NCBI RefSeq assembly: GCF_001427875.1
Contig: NZ_LMHK01000004.1
Location: 61,903 to 125,902, forward strand
DNA length: 64,000 nt
Direction: 5' to 3'
From: Devosia sp. Root685
GTDB taxonomy: Bacteria; Pseudomonadota; Alphaproteobacteria; Rhizobiales; Devosiaceae
In this document: in pieces, positions 43,488-52,291 of the stretch
Numbering within the stretch: the stretch's first letter is position 1
How the letters are laid out: the number at the start of each line of letters is the position of its first letter
Notes under the pieces: model-generated
Told to the model about the DNA's origin: nothing
The model's database searches: none
The model's input: only the letters and a program-made list of their open reading frames with translations
Made by a program: the position numbers and the translations under genes

Positions 43488-44815
43488 TGGCGGCAAACCT
43501 CGACAGTTTTGGCCGCATCGACCGACGCCCGCGCCAGGCGTTGACGCCTGATCTCGCCATTGCGAGCCTCGGCGCCGGTGGGCCAAGTCTGCTGGCCTTC
43601 GGTAATGGCAAGTCCTATGGCGATAGCTGCCACAACGATGCCGGTGCGCTGGTGCCCATGCGCTCGCGGCGCGCCATTCTGGCCTTCGATGCGGCAACGG
43701 GTATTCTCACGGCGGAAGCCGGGGCATCGCTTGAAGAAATCATCGCCCATACGGCCCCGCATGGATATTTCCTGCCGGTGACCCCCGGCACGCGCTTCGT
43801 GACCCTCGGCGGCGCCATCGCCAATGACGTGCATGGCAAGAACCACCATGTTCGCGGCACCTTTGGCTGCCACGTCACCGGCTTTGAACTGCTGCGCTCG
43901 GACGGCGCCCGCTACGCCTGCTCGGCCACCCAGAACAGCGAGCTTTTTGCCGCCACCATCGGCGGCATGGGGCTGACCGGGATTATCCTCAGCGCCAGCA
44001 TCAAGTTGATGCGCGTCGGTTCGCTCGATATCGAAGAAGAGATCACGCCTTTCTCCAATCTCGAAGGCTATTTCGATCTCGCCGAAGGCGCCGATGCTGC
44101 CAACGAATATGCCGTCGCCTGGGTCGACCAACTGTCTCGCTCCAACCGGGGTGTGCTGCTCACCGGCAATCACGCGGACAATGGCAATTTTAAAACCGCG
44201 CGTTCGGCGACGCGCCTCTCCGTGCCGTTCGAAATGCCGTTTTCCATGCTCAACGGTCTGAGCCTGACGGCATTCAATTTCGCCTACTTCCACGCCAAGG
44301 CGCGCAAGAGCAACAAGACGCTCAGTGGGTACGGCAGCTTCTTTTATCCGCTCGATGCCGTGGGGAACTGGAACCGGCTCTATGGCCCAAAAGGGCTCTT
44401 TCAGCACCAGAGCGTCATTCCCTTCGAGGCGGCCCGCGCGATCATTCCGCAGATGCTCGAGGCCAGCCGCGAAGCGGGACAGGCTTCATTCCTGACGGTG
44501 CTCAAGCGCTTTGGCGCCGTGGCATCACCCGGCACCCTCTCCTTCCCGCGGCCTGGCTACACGCTGACCATGGATTTTTCCAATCGCGGCGCTTCGACCC
44601 TGAAGCTGCTCGAAAGGCTCGATGCCCTGACGACCGAGGCCGGCGGTCGGGTCAATCCCTACAAGGACCAGCGCATGAGCGCGGCAACCTTTGCTGCCGG
44701 CTTTCCCGAATGGACTGAGCTCGAAGCATATCGCGATCCGCGCTTCTTCTCGGATTTCTGGCGGCGCACCGCGCTCAGCCTTTCCGCACACGCACCGGCC
44801 CTGGCGGCCGAATAG
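43487..44815 (+). CDS. DprE1-like FAD-linked oxidase
   Basis: 442 residues. An FAD-binding PCMH-type domain (LAFGNGKSYGDSCHNDAGAL, TPGTRFVTLGGAIANDVHGK) is followed by NHHVRGTFG, the histidine region that in the mycobacterial DprE1 carries the flavin. This family oxidises the 2-hydroxyl of polyprenyl-phosphoryl ribose to a keto sugar, the first step of arabinose donor synthesis. Its start overlaps the UbiA fusion stop by one base. It ends just before the flippase gene at 44824. Confidence 0.92.
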   Translation: MAANLDSFGRIDRRPRQALTPDLAIASLGAGGPSLLAFGNGKSYGDSCHNDAGALVPMRSRRAILAFDAATGILTAEAGASLEEIIAHTAPHGYFLPVTPGTRFVTLGGAIANDVHGKNHHVRGTFGCHVTGFELLRSDGARYACSATQNSELFAATIGGMGLTGIILSASIKLMRVGSLDIEEEITPFSNLEGYFDLAEGADAANEYAVAWVDQLSRSNRGVLLTGNHADNGNFKTARSATRLSVPFEMPFSMLNGLSLTAFNFAYFHAKARKSNKTLSGYGSFFYPLDAVGNWNRLYGPKGLFQHQSVIPFEAARAIIPQMLEASREAGQASFLTVLKRFGAVASPGTLSFPRPGYTLTMDFSNRGASTLKLLERLDALTTEAGGRVNPYKDQRMSAATFAAGFPEWTELEAYRDPRFFSDFWRRTALSLSAHAPALAAE

Positions 44816-44823
44816 AGGACATC

Positions 44824-45246
44824 ATGACCTATCTGCCCTTTATCCTCTTTACCGTTTTCACCAATGCGGCCGCCCAGCTCATGCTCAAGGCCGGCATGAT
44901 GAACCTTGGCTCCATCAGCTTCACGGCCGACACGGCGATCCTGCGCATCTTCCAGATCGTCTTCAATCCCTGGGTCTTTGCCGGGCTCGTGACCTTCGTC
45001 ATCTCCATGGCCTCGCACCTCTATGTGCTCTCCAAGGTGGACATCTCCTTCGCCTATCCCTTCCTCAGCCTCGCCTATGTGGCGGTCGCGCTCTTTGCCT
45101 GGCTGGTTTTCAAGGAAGACCTCGGCGCCCTCAAGATCGCCGGCATTGCCCTGATTTGCGTGGGCACGGTGCTGATCGCGCAGGGCGGAACCAAGCATGT
45201 CGAAGCGACGGAAACCGTCGCCAGCCTCGATCAGGCCCGAACCTGA
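44824..45246 (+). CDS. Small multidrug-resistance-type (EamA/ArnE-F-like) flippase
   Basis: 140 residues with four membrane helices (ILFTVFTNAAAQLMLKAGMM, IVFNPWVFAGLVTFVISMAS, AYPFLSLAYVAVALFAWLVF, AGIALICVGTVLIAQ). It resembles ArnE/ArnF and other small EamA proteins that flip undecaprenyl-phosphate-linked sugars. It lies eight bases after the DprE1-like gene. By position it is the candidate flippase for the lipid-linked pentose. The tail (HVEATETVASLDQA) is soluble. Confidence 0.85.
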   Translation: MTYLPFILFTVFTNAAAQLMLKAGMMNLGSISFTADTAILRIFQIVFNPWVFAGLVTFVISMASHLYVLSKVDISFAYPFLSLAYVAVALFAWLVFKEDLGALKIAGIALICVGTVLIAQGGTKHVEATETVASLDQART

Positions 45247-45300
45247 TCCCCAGTTCATCCAGACAAAACAACAGTTTTCACAGTTAGGGCGGTAGCAAAC

Positions 45301-46311
45301 ATGAGACACATTATCTTCGGCGGTGATGGCTTCGTTGGCCGGCATCTGGCCCCGCGTCTTCTCAACGCCGGCCACGAGGTGGTCGTGGCCGATATCGTCA
45401 AGTCCGACCTGGCGCACTATCGCGATGTCCAGTTCATCAAGACCGATGTGACGAGCGATGTCTCGGTGGGCAATCTCGGCATCAAGCCCGATGACATGGT
45501 CTATAACCTCTCGGCCAAGATGCTCTCGCCCATTCAGGTGCGGGCCAAGCGGCACGATTTCTTCTTCCCGGTGAACTATTACGGCACCGAGAACATCATC
45601 CGCGCCATGGACAAGGCCGGGGCCAACCGGCTCGTGCACTTCACGACGGACATGGTCTATGGCCACACCTTTACCTGGCCGCAGAAAGAGGACCATCCCT
45701 GCGCTCCGCTCGGGGAATATGGCCTTTCCAAATACAAGACCGAACTGCTCGCCGCCGAATGGCGCGAGAAGGGCATGAACATTTCCCTCTTCCGTCCGCG
45801 CCTCATCATCGGGCCGGGGCGCCTGGGGATTCTGGCAAAGCTCTTCAAGCTGATCGATCTTAACTTGCCGGTGCCGATGATTGGCTCGGGCAAAAACCCC
45901 TACCAGTTCATCTCGGTCTTTGACTGCGCCTCGGCCGCCCATGCGGCGTTCACGGCGGGCGTGCCCAACGAGGTCTACAACCTTGGCTCGCTCAATCCGC
46001 CGACGACGCGCGAACTCCTCACCAAGCTGATCAGGCACGCCGGCTCGAAGTCGCTGCTGGTGCCGACGCCGGGCTGGGCGGTGAAGCGCACGCTCGACCT
46101 GCTTGACCTCATGAACATGCCGATCATGGACCCCGAGCAATACCTGATCGCCGACGAGATGTGCATTCTCGACGTTTCCAAGGGCGAGCGGGAACTGGGT
46201 TGGGTGCCGCAGTATCGCGACGAGGACATGCTCGTCGCCGCCTATACCGAATACCACAAGAAGCTTGCCGGCGCCGAGCCGGCATCAGTCACCCAGTCCA
46301 AGGCCGCGTGA
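45301..46311 (+). CDS. NAD-dependent epimerase/reductase (extended SDR)
   Basis: 336 residues. An N-terminal nucleotide motif (IIFGGDGFVGRHLAP), catalytic Tyr-Lys (EYGLSKYKTE) and substrate-domain motifs (FRPRLIIGPGRLGILAKLFK) identify an extended SDR. Mycobacterial DprE2, the usual next step after DprE1, is a shorter classical SDR; this protein may take its place or act on a sugar nucleotide. The ATG at 45301 is ten bases before the aminotransferase spacing pattern continues (stop at 46311, next start 46321). Substrate not proven. Confidence 0.88.
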   Translation: MRHIIFGGDGFVGRHLAPRLLNAGHEVVVADIVKSDLAHYRDVQFIKTDVTSDVSVGNLGIKPDDMVYNLSAKMLSPIQVRAKRHDFFFPVNYYGTENIIRAMDKAGANRLVHFTTDMVYGHTFTWPQKEDHPCAPLGEYGLSKYKTELLAAEWREKGMNISLFRPRLIIGPGRLGILAKLFKLIDLNLPVPMIGSGKNPYQFISVFDCASAAHAAFTAGVPNEVYNLGSLNPPTTRELLTKLIRHAGSKSLLVPTPGWAVKRTLDLLDLMNMPIMDPEQYLIADEMCILDVSKGERELGWVPQYRDEDMLVAAYTEYHKKLAGAEPASVTQSKAA

Positions 46312-46320
46312 GGAGTTAGC

Positions 46321-47766
46321 ATGAGCAGCGTAATGAAACTGTCCGACACCCCGGCGCGCACAACCAAGACACAGAAGCCCGATCTTCTTACTGTCGAAGA
46401 CGCCAAGGCGCTCGACATTAAGAAGATCAACGAGCTGTTCACCGAACACATGAATCCCGGCCAGCTGCATTTCATGAAGCTGCTTGGGTTCCACAAGATC
46501 AAGATCGAGCGTGCCGAGGGCATGTATTATTTCGATCAGAACGGCAGAAAAATCCTCGACTTCTTCGGCGGGTTTGGCTCGCTCGCCTTCGGCCACAACC
46601 ACAAGCGCATTCTTGAAGCGCGCAAAAAGTTTGCCGAAGAAAAGCGCCAGGAAATCGCCATCGCGTTCCTTTCGCAATATGCGACGGCGCTCGCCGCCAA
46701 CCTTGCCGCCTGTTCGCCGGGTGATCTCGATATGGTGTTCCTGGGCTCTTCGGGTTCGGAAGCCATGGAAGCGGCCATCAAGGTCGCCGAGCGCGCCGCC
46801 GGCCCATCGCGGCCCAAAATCGTCTATGCGGAAAATTCCTTCCACGGAAAGACCAAGGGCGTTCTCTCGATCACCGATGGCGCGCTTTATCGCGGCCAGT
46901 TCAAGCTGACCGAAAACACCGTTCGCGTGCCTTTTGGCGATATCGACGCCATTGAAACGGCCTTCAAATCCGACCCCGCCATCGGCACCATCGTGCTTGA
47001 AACCGTGCAGGGCGGCGGCGGCATCATCGAGGCATCCGCCGAATTCTGGACCAAGCTGCGGGCGCTTTGCGACAAATATGGCGTGCTCTGGGTGGCCGAT
47101 GAAGTGCAATGCGGCTTTGGCCGTACCGGCAAATTCTACGCCTTTGAACATTATGGCGTCGTGCCCGACGTGACGGCGCTGGCAAAATCCCTCGGCGGCG
47201 GCAAGGCGGCCATGGGCGCCATGATCGCCAGCCGCGATGTCTATATGAAGGCCTATGGCACCTCGAAGACCGCCATGATTCACGCCATGGCGACCTTTGG
47301 CGGCATCGGCGAAGCCTCGGTCACCTCGATCGAAGCGCTCAACGTGCTTTATGACGAAGGCCTGATCGATAATTCGGCCGAAACCGGCACCTACCTGATC
47401 GAAAAACTGCGCGCGCTGCAGGCCAAATATCCGAGCCTCCTCAAGGACGTGCGCGGGCGCGGCATGATGGTGGGCCTCGAATTCCACGACTTCTCGCAGA
47501 CTCTGCCATTGGTCCTGCGTCCGGTCGTCGCCGCGCTCGACGACAAGCTCAAGGGGTCCCTCCCCGGTTTCATCGGCAGCCACCTGCTACGCGACCATGG
47601 CGTGCTCGTCGCCTTCACCGAATATAACCGCAACGTCATCCGGCTCGAACCGCCGCTGATCTGCACACGCGAAAATGTCGACGAATTCATCGCCGCACTC
47701 GATGAGGTCCTGTCGCGCGGCGTCGTGAAAATCGTCACGGACTTCGTCCGGGCCCAGGTGGGCTAA
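46321..47766 (+). CDS. Class III PLP-dependent aminotransferase
   Basis: 481 residues. PLP-binding features are GSSGSEAMEAAIKVAERAAG, ENSFHGKTKGVLSITDGALY, VLWVADEVQCGFGRTGKF and the active-site lysine in TALAKSLGGGKAAMGAM. The N-terminus is longer than in most class III enzymes. Typical substrates are amino acids or polyamines; sugar aminotransferases usually belong to the DegT family. HpnO, which aminates a lipid-linked ribose in hopanoids, is a known precedent for class III on lipid-linked sugars. It starts ten bases after the SDR gene, inside the UbiA-DprE1 operon. Confidence 0.9.
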   Translation: MSSVMKLSDTPARTTKTQKPDLLTVEDAKALDIKKINELFTEHMNPGQLHFMKLLGFHKIKIERAEGMYYFDQNGRKILDFFGGFGSLAFGHNHKRILEARKKFAEEKRQEIAIAFLSQYATALAANLAACSPGDLDMVFLGSSGSEAMEAAIKVAERAAGPSRPKIVYAENSFHGKTKGVLSITDGALYRGQFKLTENTVRVPFGDIDAIETAFKSDPAIGTIVLETVQGGGGIIEASAEFWTKLRALCDKYGVLWVADEVQCGFGRTGKFYAFEHYGVVPDVTALAKSLGGGKAAMGAMIASRDVYMKAYGTSKTAMIHAMATFGGIGEASVTSIEALNVLYDEGLIDNSAETGTYLIEKLRALQAKYPSLLKDVRGRGMMVGLEFHDFSQTLPLVLRPVVAALDDKLKGSLPGFIGSHLLRDHGVLVAFTEYNRNVIRLEPPLICTRENVDEFIAALDEVLSRGVVKIVTDFVRAQVG

Positions 47767-47785
47767 CGAACAGGGAGGGCGGAAA

Positions 47786-49012
47786 TTGACCATGACCACT
47801 GACCTCGATCGCCGGCGCGACCTGCGTGGCACGCTTCAAGGTGCGCTCGCCGGCGGGCTGCAGGCGCTGCGCCAGTTTTACTGGCGGCATGCCGATGTCT
47901 TCTCGGTGCTGACGCTGGCGGGCTTCGTGCTCGTCACCGTGGCCATGACCTTTCTTCGCCCGGTCTACAATTGGGACGTTTTGGCCTATCTCGGCACCAT
48001 GGTGAAAGGCAGCGCCACGAGCGCTGCCGAAATCCACGCCTATGCCTATGGTGTCGTCAGGGACGCGGTGCCGCCCGAGGCTTTCGCGGCCCTGACCGAG
48101 GCAGGCAGCTATCGCATCCGCCAGTTCGCCGATCCCGACGCCTTCGTCTCCATGCTCGGCATGTATGAGATGAAATGGCTCTATATCAGCCTGATGAAGT
48201 GGTTGACCCCGATCACCGGGGCTTATGAATCCACCTATGTCATCAACATCGCGGCACTTCTGATCCTGACCACATCGGTCGGCCTCTGGCTGCGCTCGGC
48301 CCGGCTTTCGGGCTATGCGCCGCTCGTCGTGGCGCTGTTCTTCGTGCTGCAATTCCCGGGCTTTTACGCCACCCAGCAGCCCGATTTTCTCGGCAATGCC
48401 TTGCTCATCGCCTCTTTGCTTTCCTATGAGCGCAAGCGCGACATGCAAGGTTCAGTGCTGATGCTGCTGACCATCCTGACCCGCCCAGACCAGATCGCGA
48501 CCACCGGTGTCCTCATGGCCTGCGCCTGGTTTCTGCGCGACCGCTCGACGCCGATATTTGCGCTGACCTTCCTGGCCGGCCTCATCGCCTGGTTCGTCAT
48601 CGGCCAGACGACGGACGATGTCGGCTACTGGTCGCATGTCTGGTTCTCGACCTATCAGATCCAGGACACCATGGTCGGCTTCCATCCCGATTTCTCGCCG
48701 ATCGTCTATCTCACTGCGATCGGCTTTAATATCTACCGCTCGCTGTTTGAGAATACCTGGCTCGCCGCCTACGCTCTGGGCCTTGCCTGGATCGGCGCGC
48801 TGTACTTCCGTTCCGCCATTGGCGATCAGCGCCGTCAGGTGCTGGTATTGACCGCGTTGCTCGCCATCGCTGCGAAATTCGCCGTCTTTCCCCTCAGCGA
48901 CGGACGCATCTATTTCGCGCAGTTGACGATCCTGTTCCTCCTGGCCTTTGCCGCCTGGACCGCGGGCATGACCCCTACAAATGACCAGGCGCTGCAGGCA
49001 AAGCGCCCGTGA
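47786..49012 (+). CDS. Multi-pass membrane protein, putative GT-C glycosyltransferase
   Basis: About 408 residues with about ten membrane helices. Helix 1 is followed by a periplasmic loop with an acidic residue (RPVYNWDVLAYLGTMV), as in GT-C enzymes that use polyprenyl-phosphate sugars. Later helices include GYAPLVVALFFVLQFPGFYA and LAFAAWTAGM. No named family is recognised. It starts behind GGGAGG at a TTG (47786) or at the ATG at 47792. In context it is the candidate transferase using the lipid-linked pentose made upstream. Confidence 0.75.
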   Translation: MTMTTDLDRRRDLRGTLQGALAGGLQALRQFYWRHADVFSVLTLAGFVLVTVAMTFLRPVYNWDVLAYLGTMVKGSATSAAEIHAYAYGVVRDAVPPEAFAALTEAGSYRIRQFADPDAFVSMLGMYEMKWLYISLMKWLTPITGAYESTYVINIAALLILTTSVGLWLRSARLSGYAPLVVALFFVLQFPGFYATQQPDFLGNALLIASLLSYERKRDMQGSVLMLLTILTRPDQIATTGVLMACAWFLRDRSTPIFALTFLAGLIAWFVIGQTTDDVGYWSHVWFSTYQIQDTMVGFHPDFSPIVYLTAIGFNIYRSLFENTWLAAYALGLAWIGALYFRSAIGDQRRQVLVLTALLAIAAKFAVFPLSDGRIYFAQLTILFLLAFAAWTAGMTPTNDQALQAKRP

Positions 49013-49091
49013 ACGATAGTTATGCCCAGCGCCCCGGATTAGGGCGCCGGGCAAGAGTTGGGATACGATCTGAGTGTTAGATGGGCCGGAA

Positions 49092-50507
49092 ATGAGCGTT
49101 GTGGCGGAACAGCGAGAGGCGCGACGGCGGCGGCGGTTCAAGCTGTCCGGAAGGGCCACGCTGGGCGGTATCGTCGGCACTGTGGAGGGCATGGCGGCCG
49201 CCGCGCTGAGCCTCATGCTGTCCTACGCGCACGACATCCTGATCGTTCTGGCTGTGGGAGCCACGGCGGGCCTCATCTATGGCGCGCTGGCCTCGCGTGC
49301 CGCGCGCAAGTTCCTCGCCTATGCCGACCTGCGCCAGCCCTATGCTCTTCACGCCGTGATGAGCTGGTTCCCGGCCGCTGCCATCGCTTTTCTCGTGGCG
49401 CTCGCCGTCTCGCGCTGGGACCTGATCTGGGGCCGGACTTTCTGGGGTTGGTTGTTCATCACGCCATTCGTCTTGACCATGCTGCGCATCTATCTCTATC
49501 GCCGGATTGCCAAAATGCTGGCGCTGGGCCAGTTCCAGGTCGAGCGCATCGGCGTTATCGGCGACGAAAAAGCCGTGTCGCGGCTGCGTGCCGATCCGCG
49601 CATCTGGCAGCAGGGCGGGCAGGTCGTGACCGATCTTGTCCTGCCCCAAGGCATGTCCGGCACGCTGCCGGCGCCGGAAGCCATTGCCGCCTTTGCGCGC
49701 CGCTGCATCGATAAGAATTGCCAGCACGTTCTGCTGGTCGGTGATCTCAACGATTTGCAGACCATCGAGACCATCATCGATCCGTGCCGCCCCTATGCGC
49801 TCAATGTGCTGCTCTATCCAGCGCGCGGCTTTGAGCGGTCCAAGGTCGATCTCGTCGATATCGTGCCGCTGGGCTCGGTCAATTCGGTGCGCGTGCTGAG
49901 CGCCCCGCTCAACGATATGGGGCATCTGTTCAAGCGCAGTTTCGACATTGCCGCCGCTGGCTTTGGCCTGTTGCTGCTGTCCCCGCTGCTGCTGACCATC
50001 GCCATCCTGATCAGGACGACCAGCCCCGGTCCGGCGCTGTTCCGCCAGGAACGCCGCGGCTTTAACGGACGCAATTTCCACATCTTGAAATTCCGCTCCA
50101 TGCGGGTCATGGAAAACGGCCGCGCCATGCGCCAGGCGCAAGTCAACGACCCCCGCATCACGCCCATCGGCCGGTTCATCCGCCGCACCAGCATCGACGA
50201 ATTGCCCCAGCTCATCAATGTGCTACGCGGCGAAATGAGCCTTATCGGCCCGCGTCCGCATGCCATTTCCCATGACGATGAGCTTTCGGAGAAATTCGAA
50301 CTTTACGCGCAGCGCCAGCGCATCAAGCCCGGCATTACCGGTTGGGCCCAGGTCAATGGCCATCGCGGCGATACATCAACGCAGGACAAGATCGAAGCGC
50401 GCACGCTGCACGATCTCTATTATGCGGAGAACTGGTCTGTCCTCCTCGATATCTGGATCGTCTTGCTGACCATTTTTTCCCCGCGCACGCGGCAGAACGC
50501 CGGCTGA
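49092..50507 (+). CDS. Polyprenyl glycosylphosphotransferase (WbaP/ExoY type), initiating enzyme
   Basis: About 471 residues. Several N-terminal membrane helices precede a CoA-binding-like region (IGVIGDEKAVSRLRADPRI). The C-terminal catalytic domain has FKRSFDIAAAGFGLLLLSP, TSPGPALFRQERRGFNG and FHILKFRSMRV. It continues with IGRFIRRTSIDELPQLINVL, RGEMSLIGPRPHA and ITGWAQVNGHRG. It transfers a sugar-1-phosphate to undecaprenyl phosphate to start the repeat unit. The start at 49092 is one choice; a GTG at 49074 lengthens it by six residues. Confidence 0.95.
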   Translation: MSVVAEQREARRRRRFKLSGRATLGGIVGTVEGMAAAALSLMLSYAHDILIVLAVGATAGLIYGALASRAARKFLAYADLRQPYALHAVMSWFPAAAIAFLVALAVSRWDLIWGRTFWGWLFITPFVLTMLRIYLYRRIAKMLALGQFQVERIGVIGDEKAVSRLRADPRIWQQGGQVVTDLVLPQGMSGTLPAPEAIAAFARRCIDKNCQHVLLVGDLNDLQTIETIIDPCRPYALNVLLYPARGFERSKVDLVDIVPLGSVNSVRVLSAPLNDMGHLFKRSFDIAAAGFGLLLLSPLLLTIAILIRTTSPGPALFRQERRGFNGRNFHILKFRSMRVMENGRAMRQAQVNDPRITPIGRFIRRTSIDELPQLINVLRGEMSLIGPRPHAISHDDELSEKFELYAQRQRIKPGITGWAQVNGHRGDTSTQDKIEARTLHDLYYAENWSVLLDIWIVLLTIFSPRTRQNAG

Positions 50508-50593
50508 TCCAGGGGCCCGTCCTCGCATTCTGCGATTGGGTTTGGGGAATATTAACCACGTTGCGTCATCGTTTGATCCGAACGGAAAGAGCG

Positions 50594-52291
50594 ATGACCA
50601 CCAAACTCATGCAGCAGGCCAAGGCCCTGACTGGCGCCGGCCAGTTTTTCGTGGCGCTCGCGCCGCGCCTGCCGCGCATGGCCGCTGCGACGGCCGTGGT
50701 GATGTTCACCGCCTTTGCCGCCATTCAGTTCATGCCCCAGACATTTGAGGCGAGCCTCGCCATCCGCGTGCCCGCCGGCAGCGAACCCGCGCAGGAGGCT
50801 GCAAAGCTGATCGACCAGCAGCATCTGGGCGACGCCATTTCCCGGCTGACGCCCGACATCGTTGCCGAACTGCGCCGCGACGGCGGCGGGGTGCTCGACA
50901 CGACGGCCTTGCTGGCCAAGCGCCTGACCTTGCAGCCTGCCGATGGCGGTGCCCATCTCGACCTCACCGCCACTGCCGGAAGCCCGGCACGGGCCCGGGC
51001 CATCGTGGCGGCAATCGCGGAAAGCTATGTCACCCTTGCGGGCTTGCCGCCTGCACTATCCGAGGCTCCACCAAAAGAGGCGGCATCAACGGCACCAGCC
51101 ACCATTCCGGGCAATAATGACGAGACCCAGCTGCTGCAAAAACGGCTCAGTCTTGCCTGGGAAGACCGGATACGGCTTGAAAGCCGCGCGCGGCGCATCG
51201 AATCCCTGATTGCCGATGGCAATTACGCCATGCTGGCGCTCGACGCGGAAAACCTGCCCAGCCTCGGCCGGCAGATTGACGATCTGGCAGTGCTCGAGGT
51301 TGAGCTCGAGAAACTTTCGGTCAATCTGCTGCCCAATCACCCGCGCATGCGGGTGCTGCAGGAAGAGATCGACCAGCTTTCCGCCGCCCTCGATCGGGGC
51401 ATGCAGCAATTGGCGCAGCTCGTTGTCGCCGACCGCGATGCGGCACGGCGCCTCGAAGATGGACTTCGCGACCAATTGATCGCCGCCACCGCGCCGGCCG
51501 TGGCGGATGCCAGCGTCGTGACGGGTTCTGTTGGCGACCAGCCCGAACCAAAGGTAACCGCCCTTCCCCGCCCGGTCCGGACCGATCTGGTTCTGGCCCT
51601 CTCCGGCGGCCTCGCCTTTTTTGGCCAGATCGGTCTTTTCGCCTTTTTGCGCGCACGCCGGCGGGTGCCGGAAGAGGCCATGGAGCCCGAAGACGATTAC
51701 GCCTATGCGCAAGTCGACGCGCTGGAAGCAACTGAGGCAGAGGCGCATAATTGGCTCGACGCTTCGCCTTTGCCCGCCGTCGCCCTTGCCGCGGACTGGT
51801 CCATGACGCCCGAGCCCGGCAATGCAATTGTCAAAGAGGATGCCGGCCAACTGCCGGCAAGTACCAATGGGCTGGACGATGCCCACATCGTCGCCATTCG
51901 TTGCCGGGGCGACATGGGCGCGGCGGCGCGGCGACTTCTCGGCCAATATGAACGTCAGGGCAGACGCGTGGTTCTGGTCGACGCGGCCGGCCGCCATCGC
52001 GGCAGAGCGCCAGGGATCAGCGACCTGTCGCTGGGCCTTGCATCCTTTGCGGATATCATCCACGGCAGCGGATCGCATGACACCGCTCTCGTGCCCTGGG
52101 GATGTCAGGCGCAGTTCGACCCCGGCGCCAAATCCGTGCGCATCCTCGTTCAGGCGCTCGCCGAACTCTATGACGTGGTTATCCTTGCGCTCGACAGCGA
52201 CAATCTTGCCGCCTGCCAGCCGCTGACAGCCTTGGCTGATCTTGTGCTGGACGCAGCGGACATTCCGGGTGCCGCCAAGGCAGCCGCCTAG
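50594..52291 (+). CDS. Wzz-like chain-length protein with degenerate BY-kinase domain
   Basis: 565 residues. It has a membrane helix at about 28-46, a periplasmic region with coiled coil at about 220-300, and a second helix at about 330-352. The cytoplasmic region from about 429 resembles bacterial tyrosine kinases (RRVVLVDAAGRHRG, LYDVVILALDSDN). The Walker A lysine is missing (RCRGDMGAAARRLL where GxxGxGKST is expected) and there is no C-terminal tyrosine cluster, so kinase activity is unlikely. It may bind and tune another kinase or the polymerase. The start at 50594 follows GGAAAGAG. It overlaps the convergent puuC by four bases. Confidence 0.85.
   Translation: MTTKLMQQAKALTGAGQFFVALAPRLPRMAAATAVVMFTAFAAIQFMPQTFEASLAIRVPAGSEPAQEAAKLIDQQHLGDAISRLTPDIVAELRRDGGGVLDTTALLAKRLTLQPADGGAHLDLTATAGSPARARAIVAAIAESYVTLAGLPPALSEAPPKEAASTAPATIPGNNDETQLLQKRLSLAWEDRIRLESRARRIESLIADGNYAMLALDAENLPSLGRQIDDLAVLEVELEKLSVNLLPNHPRMRVLQEEIDQLSAALDRGMQQLAQLVVADRDAARRLEDGLRDQLIAATAPAVADASVVTGSVGDQPEPKVTALPRPVRTDLVLALSGGLAFFGQIGLFAFLRARRRVPEEAMEPEDDYAYAQVDALEATEAEAHNWLDASPLPAVALAADWSMTPEPGNAIVKEDAGQLPASTNGLDDAHIVAIRCRGDMGAAARRLLGQYERQGRRVVLVDAAGRHRGRAPGISDLSLGLASFADIIHGSGSHDTALVPWGCQAQFDPGAKSVRILVQALAELYDVVILALDSDNLAACQPLTALADLVLDAADIPGAAKAAA

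Noticed and set aside
49029..49047. Terminator hairpin after the GT-C-like gene
   Set aside because: Six-base stem GCGCCC/GGGCGC with no T tract; too weak to call.
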